From: Aureobasidium sp. EXF-3400
Taxonomy: Eukaryota > Ascomycota > Dothideomycetes > Dothideales > Saccotheciaceae
Assembly: GCA_024195585.1 (NCBI GenBank)
Contig: SWBL01000248.1
Coordinates: 1-64,000 of the forward strand
Direction: 5' to 3'
Length of the DNA: 64,000 nucleotides
This document shows, one piece after another, positions 43,254 to 52,936 of the stretch (its first letter is position 1; the number at the start of each line of letters is the position of its first letter). Made by a program: the position numbers and the translations under genes. The notes beneath the pieces were generated by a model. That model ran no database searches. It saw only the letters and a list, made by a program, of their open reading frames with translations, and was not told where the DNA came from.

Positions 43254-44715
43254 ATGAAGAAACACCTTACTATCGTCATCAAACTTGGTATTCCTATCTT
43301 CGATTGCAATCGCAATTCACTGCTAATCGTCGCGCACAGGCACTTCGTCAATTGTCGACGAAAAGAGTCACGAGCCTCTCCTCTCGATCCTTTCCACCAT
43401 CGTCGAAACAGCCTGTAAACTACAGAAAGATGGACATCGCGTAGTCATTGTATCGTCCGGCGCCATTGGCGTCGCCTTAGGTCACATGGAGATGGAACGC
43501 AGACCGAAACACCTTCCTCAAGTCCAGGCCCTGGCTGCCATCGGACAGTGCAAGCTCATGAGCCTCTGGGATCAATTGTTTATGCACAGAAGACAGCCGA
43601 TCGCTCAGATTCTGCTCACGAGAAACGACATTGCCGACCGTACTCAATACCTCAATGCTCAGAACACGTTTATCGAGTTGATCCACATGGGTGTCATTCC
43701 CATTGTCAACGAGAACGACACTCTATCCGTCGCTGAGATCAAGTTTGGTGATAACGATACACTTTCCGCCATCACTGCTGCCATGGTACAGGCTGACTAC
43801 TTGTTCCTCATGACAGACGTGGATTGCTTGTACGACAGCAACCCTCGCTCGAATCCCAACGCAAAAGCTATCGAGGTTGTCGAGGACATTGGTGACTTGG
43901 TCGCAGATGTCTCGAGTGCTGGCTCTTCAGTAGGCACTGGTGGCATGGCCACTAAGATCACCGCCGCTCGATTAGCAACCTCTGCTGGTGTGACTACCAT
44001 CATTACCCGTTCAGACAAGCCTGGTAACATTGCCAACATTGTCTCATATGCCGAATCGAAGAAGGCAGAGGAACTTGCAGCCAAAAAATCATCACGACAG
44101 AGCTCAACAGAAGGCTCAGAGTCATTAAGCAATTCGACAAGCAACCTGACTCTGGAGGAACCTTCACTTGTGAAGAAAGCTGTCGTCAATGAAATGTCAA
44201 GCACAAATGGCACCGTGTCGCCCAAACTTGATACACCTTCATTGCCCCCACTGCACACTCGCTTTATACCCGATCTTCATCCGATCAGAGACCGATATTT
44301 CTGGCTGCTGTATGGCCTAGCGCCTCACGGAACAGTCTACATCGACAAAGGCGCACACAGAGCATTGGCTGACAAGGCTGGGCTATTACCAGCCGGCGTA
44401 GTAGAGGTCGAGGGCAACTTCGCACAGCAAGAAGCCGTGCGGATAGTGGTGGTGCAGCGCAAATCAAAAGGGTCATTCGAATATGAGAAGGAAGATCCTG
44501 CACCCTTCGAGGTAGGCAGAGCGCTGGTCAACTACTCGGCAGCGGAGATTAAGAGAATCCGCGGCCTGAAGAGCACAGAGATTCATGGCGCATTGGGTTA
44601 CGCGGATAGTGAGTACATCGCGCTGAGGGAGAACATCGCATTCGGCAACAGAACGAGCAGACCCGCCACGCCCAGTCGCATGTCGATGAGCCAGGAGTTG
44701 GAATCTAGGCATTAA
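43254..44715 (+). CDS. PRO1: Glutamate 5-kinase
   Basis: Phosphorylates glutamate in the first step of proline synthesis. Exons 43254-43287 and 43340-44715 (52-nt intron, GTATTC...CACAG) give 469 aa. The intron splits the Gly of the IVIKLGTSSIVDE nucleotide-binding start. Amino-acid-kinase motifs follow: RVVIVSSGAIGVALGHM, PIVNENDTLSVAEIKFGDND, LFLMTDVDCLYDSNPRSNP and GTGGMATKITAARLATSAGV. A Ser-rich linker (about residues 255-300) precedes a C-terminal PUA domain (GTVYIDKGAHRALADKAGLL, LPAGVVEVEGNF, ALVNYSAAEIKRIRGLKS). Proline feedback normally acts through the kinase domain. The short first exon is supported by the restored active-site glycine loop. Confidence 0.95.
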
Positions 44716-45136
44716 AACAAGAAGGAAGGCTTAGTTGTTCTTTCCTCTTTATCAAAATCGATTTTACCTGTACAACGCTGCAACAAACCTCCTAACTTGT
44801 CTTCTTGTAACTTAGCTCGATCGTGACCAAGTTCGTTGTTCGATCAAGAGACTTGTGCTGGAGAAGCTGTGATGGGAAGAGTGGAGACAGGCAAGACAGG
44901 CTTCGAGGAGAAGTCGCAACCTAGAAAGCAGGGGTTGGTGGCCCGTGCTCGATGGTGGAGTTAGGGAGTGGACAAGTTTACAGCTCCAGCTACCAACTGC
45001 ATCAAGATTGAATTGTATCTCGTCGTTAGCTTGAATCGTCACTTCGCAATTGTCATAGACAAAGCGAGACCAGAGTGAGGAACCTTCCGGGACAGACAAA
45101 ACACCACCCCTTGCATAAGCTGGACCAGTGGCCAGA
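44716..45136. other. Intergenic region PRO1/SEC27
   Basis: 421 bp between same-strand genes; PRO1 3' UTR and SEC27 promoter. A 152-codon antisense ORF (44812-45270) overlaps the first SEC27 exons and is not supported. Confidence 0.4.
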
Positions 45137-48034
45137 ATGCGCCTGGACGTGAAGGTTAGAACATCAAGCCAACACTCAACACGACCCCCATGGACACGGC
45201 TCACACACATCTTGACATACAGAGACAACTCTTTGCCCGCTCTGAGCGAGTGAAGGGCATCGACTTCCATCCTACCGAGCCATGGGTAAGTTCACCAGAC
45301 ACAAGCCTCGAGCCAGACGCATTGTTAACTGACCAACCGTAGATCCTCACAACCCTCTACAGCGGTATGCCACATCGCTAACCACATCTGGACGACAAAT
45401 CTGACACGAATTGTAGGCCATGTATACATCTGGTCATACGAGACACAAGCCATTGTCAAGACATTCGAACTCACCGACGTACCCGTACGAGCTGGTCGCT
45501 TCATTGCGCGCAAGAACTGGATTGTCTGCGGTTCCGATGACTTCCAATTACGCGTTTACAACTACAACACTTCCGAGAAGATCACCTCCTTCGAAGCACA
45601 CCCCGACTACATCCGCGCGATAGTCGTCCACCCCACACAGCCCTTCGTACTGACCGCCTCAGATGACATGACAATCAAGCTTTGGGACTGGGAAAGAGGC
45701 TGGAAGTGCGTACAGATCTTCGAGGGCCACAGCCACTATGTTATGGGTCTGGCCATCAACCCCAAGGACACCAACACCTTCGCTTCGGCTTGTTTGGATC
45801 GCACCGTCAAGATTTGGAGTCTGGGATCAAGCACTGCAAACTACACCCTCGATGCACACGACACTAAGGGTGTGAACCACGTCGACTACTACCCTCAATC
45901 TGATAAGCCTTATCTGCTCACCACCTCGGACGATCGCACTGTCAAGATTTGGGACTACACTACCAAGGCCCTGATTGCAACCCTCGAGGGTCACACCAGT
46001 AATGTCTCTTTCGCCTGCTACCACCCCGAGTTGCCCGTCATCATTTCCGGTTCCGAAGATGGCACCGTCAAGATCTGGCACGCAAACACATACCGTCTCG
46101 AACAGTCTCTCAATTATGGTCTGGAACGTGCATGGTGTGTCAGCTACCAGCGTGGCCGTCAAGGCATTGCTATGGGTTTCGATGACGGTGCTGTTGTTGT
46201 AAAGATGGGTCGTGAGGAGCCAGCTGTTTCCATGGACAACTCTGGAAAAATCATCTGGGCCCGTCACAACGATATTCTGACTGCTGTCATCAAGGGCGGA
46301 GATATATCCTTGACAGATGGTTCGCCTCTTACTCTGCCTTCAAAGGATCTTGGCTCCACCGAGATCTATCCTCAAACTCTCATTCACTCTCCCAACGGTC
46401 GTTTCGTCGCTGTTTGCGGTGACGGCGAATATATCATCTACACTGCTATTGCTTTGAGAAATCAGGCCTTCGGCTCTGCTCTTGACTTCGCTTGGGGTTC
46501 AAAGGAGAACGACAAGGATTATGCTATTCGCGAGTCTTCCATGTCTGTCAAGACTTTCCGCAACTTTAAGGAGAAGGCGGTTCTCGATATTGGTTTCCAG
46601 GCAGAGGGTCTTAGCGGCGGTGTTTTGCTCGGTGTTAAGGGTCAGGGTGGTATTGGCTTCTTTGACTGGGAGTCAGGTCAGCTTGTCCGCAGAATCGAAG
46701 TTGATCCCAAGAACGTAAGTCGTTGTTGATGACAAACATGTTTTGCTTGAAAGCTAATACTGTTGACAGGTTTACTGGTCAGAAAGCGGTGAGCTCGTTA
46801 CTCTTGCTTGCGAAGACACATTCTACGTCCTCCGCTTCTCTCGCGAGGAGTACCAGACTGCTCTTCAGGCAGGAGAGGCTGATGAGGATGGCGTTGAAGC
46901 CGCTTTCGAGGTCGTCACTGATATCAACGAGAGGTATGCTATCTTCAATTTTCTTCTATCTGGAATTGACTAACAGAAAATAGCGTCCGTACTGGTCAAT
47001 GGGTCGGTGACTGCTTCGTCTACACCAACAGCACTAACCGCTTGAACTACCTTGTTGGTGATCAAACCTACACCATTTCTCACTTCGATTCTCCTCATTA
47101 CGTTCTCGGCTACATTCCCCGCGACGGCCGCGTCTATGTTGCCGACAAGGATGTTCAGATTGTCTCATTCGCTCTTTCGCTATCCGTCATCGAGTATCAA
47201 ACGCTTGTCTTGCGTGGTGATCTCGATGCCGCCAACAAAATGCTCACAGATATTCCTGAGGACCAGAAGTCGAAGATTGCTCGCTTCCTCGAGGGGCAAG
47301 GTTACAAGGAGCAAGCTTTGGAGGTTGCCACTGATTCCGAGCACCGTTTCGAACTCGCACTCAGCTTGAACCAATTGGAAATTGCACTTGAGCTTGCTCG
47401 TGAAGCTGATGTCGAGCACAAGTGGAAGACTGTCGGTGATGCCGCACTCACAGCTTGGAACATGCGTCTTGCAGAGGAATGCTTCACCCACGCCAAGGAC
47501 ATGGGCAGTCTGCTCCTACTATACACTTCCAGCTGCAACGAGGCTGGCTTAAGGAAATTGGCTCAACAGGCCGACGATGCTGGCGCTCGCAATGTGGCCT
47601 TCAGCTGCTTGTGGCAAGTCGGCGACCTGAACTCGTGTATCGACCTCCTGATCCGCACCGACCGTACCGCCGAAGCCGTGCTCTTTGCTCAGACCTACCT
47701 CCCCAGCCGGGCGCCCGAGGTTGCCAAGCTATGGAAGCAAGGACTCGAGTCAAATGGCAAGGCCAAGGTTGCTAGACTGTTGGGCGTGCCGCCTACTGAC
47801 GGCGAGGGTGACGCAGACCTCTTCCCCGAGTGGGACTCATATCTTCAGCTTGAGAAAGACGGAGGCAGCAAAAGCCAAGACTTGATCGATGTTGGTGATG
47901 AAGAGCCCGAGGCAGAAGCGGAGGAACAAGAAGAGGATGGTGTCGAGACCGAGGAGGCAGAGGCTAATGCAGCACCTGTTGCAGAAGACGAGGCTGATGA
48001 GCCAGCATCACCGCAGACGGATACAGAGGTTTAG
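45137..48034 (+). CDS. SEC27: Coatomer (COPI) beta' subunit
   Basis: WD40/alpha-solenoid subunit of the COPI coat, which binds dilysine retrieval signals on Golgi-to-ER cargo. Six exons, 45137-45154, 45223-45285, 45343-45364, 45417-46714, 46770-46933 and 46984-48034, give 871 aa. The first three are tiny (18, 63 and 22 nt) and rebuild the conserved start [40 protein letters not shown]. Two beta-propellers follow (VRAGRFIARKNWIVCGSDDF, DDMTIKLWDWERGWKCVQIF, DDRTVKIWDYTTKALIATLE), then the alpha-solenoid (TLVLRGDLDAANKMLTDIPE, DLNSCIDLLIRTDRTAEAVL). The last 60 residues are highly acidic. All six exons are phase-consistent. Confidence 0.94.
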
Positions 48035-48310
48035 ATGGGTGCAGGAACTATTGATCCCGATTTGTACGGCAAGAGAAGGGGGGCGCTTTACACGTATTGT
48101 GGGAATTGAATAAATGAAAAGGTTCTTATGTTTCGATCATCGTTCTTGCCTTGTTGTGCCCCTGCCTCGACCTGGGAAGGTACGACCAATCTTATCTCTT
48201 GTAACGGCACAGGGCAATATATGGGCTATAAAAATACACAATGGTTTTCAGGGAAAGAACTATGTCCACGGAGAGTGATTGTATGGCCTGCTTTTAATAT
48301 TCATACCTTC

Positions 48311-48631
48311 CTAATCGACCCATCTGCTAGCGATACCTTCTTCTCCAGCCGCAGATCCAACATATATGGCAATAATCTCACCATCTCTCACAACGATAGA
48401 AATACAGATTCCGTGCTTGTGCATTTGGCTTGGAGTTGTCTCTTCGATTTGTAACCAGAGCTTTGGATCATGACCATCGGAGACCTTCCCGAAGATCTTC
48501 ATCGTCCTGGGATACATGTTCCTGTCGAGTATGTCGAGAGTTTCTTGAGTCGAGTCATTATACTTGTGCGTGCGGAACATGTTGCGAAAACCGTGGATAC
48601 AGGCACTGCCTCCCACACCTTCTAATAACAC
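48311..48631 (-). pseudogene. Possible GIY-YIG-like gene fragment
   Basis: A 106-codon open frame with no ATG at its left limit. Its end, KHGICISIVVRDGEIIAIYV followed by GSAAGEEGIASR, resembles the GIY-YIG pattern (GxY...YVGSxxxxxGxxxR) of fungal nuclease-like proteins, but stops shortly after the Arg where the catalytic domain should continue. Upstream KLWLQIEETTPSQMHKHG looks protein-like. I read it as the remnant of a truncated gene; a normal exon of an unrecognised protein is the alternative. Confidence 0.3.
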
Positions 48632-48646
48632 GTCATCGGCTTGTCT

Positions 48647-49356
48647 TTATCTTGTGTTTTGGCTCAACAGTACGTCCTCAAGAAACTTTGCAAAGTCGTC
48701 GTCACAGAGGAAGGTTTTGGTGGTTGAGCTCACCTTGCTTGCTTGAGAACTCGATTGACCGCCGCCGGACCAGGACAGCTTGAGCGCAACGAAGCGTCCT
48801 ACAACTTTGGGACGGGCTGGCTTTGGAGTTGCAGCTCGACTGAGCTGACTGTCCTTGTGTTCGCTCTCGCTCTCCTCGATGACATCGAGGAGTTCCTGGA
48901 GTTCCTTATGTACTGCTGACTTGCTCCCTTCTTCTTCGTGATCCGGATCCAGGATATGCTCTTTCATCCTTTTCCTTGATTTGGTACTGCTCTTCTCCGT
49001 TTGAGTCGTGTCCAGGTTCCTCATAGATTTTCCTTTGGCCAATACTGTCTCTGCACAAAGTCAGAATCGGCTATCAGGGAATTGCACTCGGTCAATCTGA
49101 GAGCTTGCTTAACACTATTTGCGCTCAACTCATCTCAGGCTCTTCCACGTCTATTCAGCATCTTCTTGCATTCTTCGAGCGCTTGGGATGACCCCGATCC
49201 ATGTTCTGACGAGGCTGAAGATGGCCGCTTGCGTCCAAGTTCTTTCTTCGCGGGAGGTGCAGCTGATACAGCTTTCGCAGGTTCACGCCTCTCGGCGCGC
49301 TTAGCACGCTCCTTGATCTGAATCTCTTCGTCTTGAGCCGTTCGTGCTGGATTCAA
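48647..49356 (-). CDS. Hypothetical Lys/Glu-rich protein, structure uncertain
   Basis: Two protein-like open segments on the minus strand. 49135-49356 is basic and charged (EEIQIKERAKRAERREPAKA, AAPPAKKELGRKRPSSASSE); 48647-49042 is 131 codons (RKRMKEHILDPDHEEEGSKS, HKELQELLDVIEESESEHKD, TKTFLCDDDFAKFLEDVLLS). They could be two exons of one nuclear-type protein, but the donor would be a weak GTGGAA, so I cannot fix the gene model. Family not recognised. A short upstream exon ending near 49410 is also possible. Confidence 0.35.
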
Positions 49357-49776
49357 ACAGTGTTAACAATGTATCCCCTGAAGGGTAAGAAGGACGATAC
49401 AAGAGACCAGTGCTTCAAGGCAAAGCAAAGGAAAGGAGTGGACCATACTGACACTGGAAAGGGGAAAGGAGCGAGAGATTGAACGAATTTGTAGGTTCCT
49501 TACTATATAGTTTATGTGTTATGCAATTTTGTGCTAAGGAGCAACCCGAGGAATCTTGTAGCTTCAGTGACTCCTTTGTGGAGTTGATCGCAACAACGAT
49601 CAAGCTCCTTCCAATTTGGGTGTGATGTGCTTCGTTCCTTCTCCCACAAGAGCTGTTTGGTAGCTAGGCTCTCGCGTTGATTGTGCTGGTATTGAATAGT
49701 CCACTCAAGCACCACAAACAGCTCGTATCTGTGCTTTTCTCATCAATCCTCAGATTCGAGAGCAGGGCATAGCATC
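49357..49776. other. Intergenic region
   Basis: About 420 bp with no recognised gene; carries the 3' UTR of the acyltransferase gene and upstream sequence of the fragmentary gene. Confidence 0.4.
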
Positions 49777-50756
49777 TCAACCACTGACACCCATATCGAC
49801 GCCAGAGCTCTTGGAGGCTTGAGCTGAAGCATCGCTGCCAGCAACGCCCTTCTTCTGAGCCACCTGAGTGATTCTGACCAGCTCTTCAGCCATATCTTTC
49901 TGTATCCTCTCAACCAAACCATCCACGTCATCCTTGGTCAAGCCCTTGGTCTCGACAGGCTTCAAGACAGAAACCGGAACTGTTCCAGAGTTGAAAATCT
50001 TATTCTTGACATCCAACACATTGCTGTAATTTGCGACAACCACAGGGACGATAGGGACCTGGGCTTGAACAGCGAGATGGAAGGCGCCCTTCTTGAAAGG
50101 AAGAAGGGTAGGCGTGTTGGCGTAGGAGCGAGTGCCCTCAGGGAAGATGTAGACGGATTGTTGTTCTGAGTGCATGGTTTCAGCAGCTTGGGAGAAAGCA
50201 GCCATGGCTTCGGAGCGCGAGGTGCGGTTGATGAAGACAGTCTTAGAGAGAGCCATGAATTGGCCGAGGAAGGGCATCCATTTGAGACTGCTCTTTGCCG
50301 TGACGGAGCAGTAGGGTGGGAATATGCAGCCAAGCATCAGGACGTCGAGTTCACTGTCGGCAGATCCAAGTCAGTCATTGCTTGGATAGGGACGGATACG
50401 GGAAATGAATGAAGAAGAACGCACGTCTGGTGATTTCCGATAAAGACACCGGGGCGCACCTTGAGGCCGGCATACTTGTCGGTGATCTTGAATTCGACAC
50501 CAGTAAGCAACCACATGGTCCATTTGAAGGAGCGGGCAGTGGTCCATTGGCTCAGACCGCCATAGCCGACCAGGCGGAGAACGATAGAGGCGACGACGCC
50601 ATAGCAGGCGCAAAAGACAAGGGCGCTGAAGGACGCGATGCTGCGGGCTGTAAAGGACAGCACCGGAGCATGCGTCGCGGATGCCAGCAGATGCAGCGTG
50701 GGTATCGACACCAGGATTGACGTTAGCGCCGCCCCAAGGTAGCCCAGGAGGCTCAT
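49777..50756 (-). CDS. SLC1: 1-acyl-sn-glycerol-3-phosphate acyltransferase
   Basis: Converts lysophosphatidate to phosphatidate in glycerolipid synthesis (PlsC family). Exons 50425-50756 and 49777-50353 (71-nt intron, GTGCGT...GACAG) give 302 aa. The intron cuts the catalytic HX4D box: exon 1 ends GNHQT and exon 2 begins ELDVL, restoring His109 to Asp114. Further blocks are FINRTSRSEAM, the substrate-binding FPEGTRS, and VPIVPVVVANYSNVLD. Two N-terminal hydrophobic helices (GYLGAALTSILVSIPTLHLL, FSALVFCACYGVVASIVLRL) anchor it in the ER or lipid-droplet membrane. The GC donor region uses GTGCGT, which is a fair but not perfect donor. The catalytic motif reconstruction strongly supports it. 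Confidence 0.93.
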
Positions 50757-51115
50757 TGTATGAAGCGTTGTCGAAGGATTGAGAATAGTCTTATAGGTTA
50801 GGGGTGAAGCAGGTCGGGAAGGTGCGTGTTGCTGCTGCTAAGAACCGAGGCTGCTTTGAAAGTTGCTATCCTGCTCCATGCTACCTTTATGACTCGATTT
50901 CAATCTGCTTTCTTCTGACTGGCTCGTGGGCACGTTTCTTGTACATGCTGTCCTGACCATTATCGTATGACGAGTTGTGTGAGACCTGATGATGCTACAG
51001 AAGTACAATGCACAAGAATGAGCACATGCGAGCGCCAGGCACGAGGCCACTCGGTGCCCATCATGTAAATTTGTATATATTACAATACTCGTACAACTCC
51101 CAAACCAAGCCACCT
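50757..51115. other. Intergenic region
   Basis: 359 bp: promoter of the acyltransferase gene and 3' UTR of the mS45 gene. Nothing else recognised. Confidence 0.4.
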
Positions 51116-52466
51116 TTACTCGACGCTTGTGGGCAGCTTGATCTCGCCCTTCTCGCGATCGTGGTGAGGGTTTCCATATCTCCATCCGACACCACGGCTG
51201 CCGCGACCATCCTTGCCTGCATCCTCGACACTGATGCTTTCGAAACGGAAGTTCCAGCGCTGGTTACTGACCATCTTGACGTTTCTAGCCTCCCATTCAC
51301 GCTTCTTAAGCTCCTTCTCCTCCTTTGCGCGCATCTTCTTCTCAGTACGCTCGCGGATACGCGCTGTACGCTCCTCACGTGGTAGGTTGTTGATTGCGTC
51401 TTTCTCAATCTCGATCAGTTCGGACAAAGGTATCCGCTCATCGGCAGGCAGAAGCGTAGGCGAAAAGACCTTTGCTGCATCTGCGCGGGTGAACTGGCGA
51501 GACTCGGATGTCGGGTAGAAGATCTGTGTACGTGTGTAGGGGTGAACAGGAAGATCGTTGATCGACTCGTGCGAGATGGTCTTCTTGGGGTCCTCGAGAA
51601 TCTTGCGGTTAAAGCGTGTTTGCGGCAGCATCTGCAGGACAGCGTCATGGTATGGTGTAGCCAGCTTCTTGCCCTGCTCAGCTTGTCAGCATCTGTTGTG
51701 AGTCGTGCTGGTGAATGCTTTGGCTGAGATTGAGTAGATCAGAGTTATAGGCGTTGTATCCATGTGGGTGTCATAAAGACTAATCGAATTTTTTGTATGT
51801 CTCATCATCGAAAGTGCAAAGAAAAGGGAAAGGAACAGCAGCATGACATACCTCTGCAACCCAGTTTCTCTCAATCGTCTTCAGACGCACAACAGCAGCC
51901 ACTCTGCGCATGTCGACGCCATACAAAGCACTGACAGTCGACAGATCAACCTTCTCGTCGACAATCTTCTTGTAGATCTCTTCACGCAGCTCCTCGCTCA
52001 GGACACTCTGACTGCGGAAGTCGTTGTTTAGCGGGTATGGTCGCAGATCGGATTGCCTCTCTCGCGGAAGGTTGTTTCGGTTCTCTGCTGCCTTCGCCTC
52101 CTTCTCCTGCTCGTACTTGGCCTTCTCTTCCTCGTTGAGTTTTGAAACATCCACCTGGTCCTCTTGTTCATTCTCTTCCTCTGCGCCAGCTCTTAGGCGC
52201 ATCAAGTTTCCACTTCGGTCATATGCACCCAGGTAGTTGGTCGAGCCCGGCAGAGGCTCACGGAAGACGCGACCAGGACCGTTCAGCCAGGAGAACATGT
52301 TGCGGCGAAGACGTGTGTCGTTCTTGCATGTTGCGTGGAATTGTTGGCCTGATGATTGCGAGAAGTCGCGCTGGCTTGCTACCGATTGGCGTGCATTGCT
52401 AGTCGTTCTGAGGCATTGTTGAGATCCAGCGATTTGGCCTGCCCGAGGCCCGACACGAGGCGGCAT
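51116..52466 (-). CDS. Mitochondrial small ribosomal subunit protein mS45 (Bot1/Mrps35-like)
   Basis: Member of the fungal 'eukaryotic mitochondrial regulator' family, known as Bot1 in fission yeast and Mrps35/mS45 in the mitoribosome. Exons 51852-52466 and 51116-51673 give 390 aa, with a 178-nt intron (GTATGT...GAGCAG) joining NWVAE-GKKLATPYHDAVLQML. The N-terminus (MPPRVGPRAGQIAGSQQCLR) is basic and Ser-rich, as expected of a mitochondrial presequence. Conserved blocks: RRNMFSWLNGPGRVFREPLP, GSTNYLGAYDRSGNL, LRPYPLNNDFRSQSVLSEEL, VSALYGVDMRRVAAVVRLK, ERNW and PREERTARIRERTEKKMRA. ATG at 52464-52466 chosen; the upstream frame has no ATG. The longer intron is unusual here but the acceptor restores homology exactly. 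Confidence 0.85.
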
Positions 52467-52936
52467 CGTCAATATGTTATGATAGTGGTCAACAAGAGAT
52501 GGCGTGTCCCAAGACGTATCGAGAAGCGGCACTCGACGCTGCTACGCCGTGATGTTCCAGTGCCACGAAAATAATTTCCCCACCCTTTCGGAACTTGCCA
52601 TGCTCACCTCGACCCTCCGACGACCTCTATCATTTCCAAACTCGTTGCTTGTTGGTCACTGGTGACTGAGACTCCAATTCTCGAGCCAGGTTTTGAAGAA
52701 ACTTATACATTTACATTACTGCATAAAGGAGAAGAAGAATCATGAAGGTCCATCTGCTCTGTGCCAGACTCCTTCCATTCTGCTCATCCCCTTCCAACCC
52801 AAGTGAGGCCCTAATAGCATACTCACAATGCAAGAATGTAGTTATGAATGTGGAAAAAGGTCATCATATCAACGCCTGCCCCTTTACCGTCGTCTAGGAA
52901 GGGACTTTGAAAACTGTTTCACGGAAACAGAGGGTA
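52467..52936. other. Intergenic region mS45/SIN3
   Basis: 470 bp upstream of the mS45 gene and downstream of SIN3, both minus strand. No further feature recognised. Confidence 0.4.

Noticed and set aside
44812..45270. 152-codon minus-strand ORF upstream of SEC27
   Set aside because: It is antisense to the first SEC27 exons and introns, which are firmly supported by the conserved MRLDVK...YSG sequence; no motif of its own.
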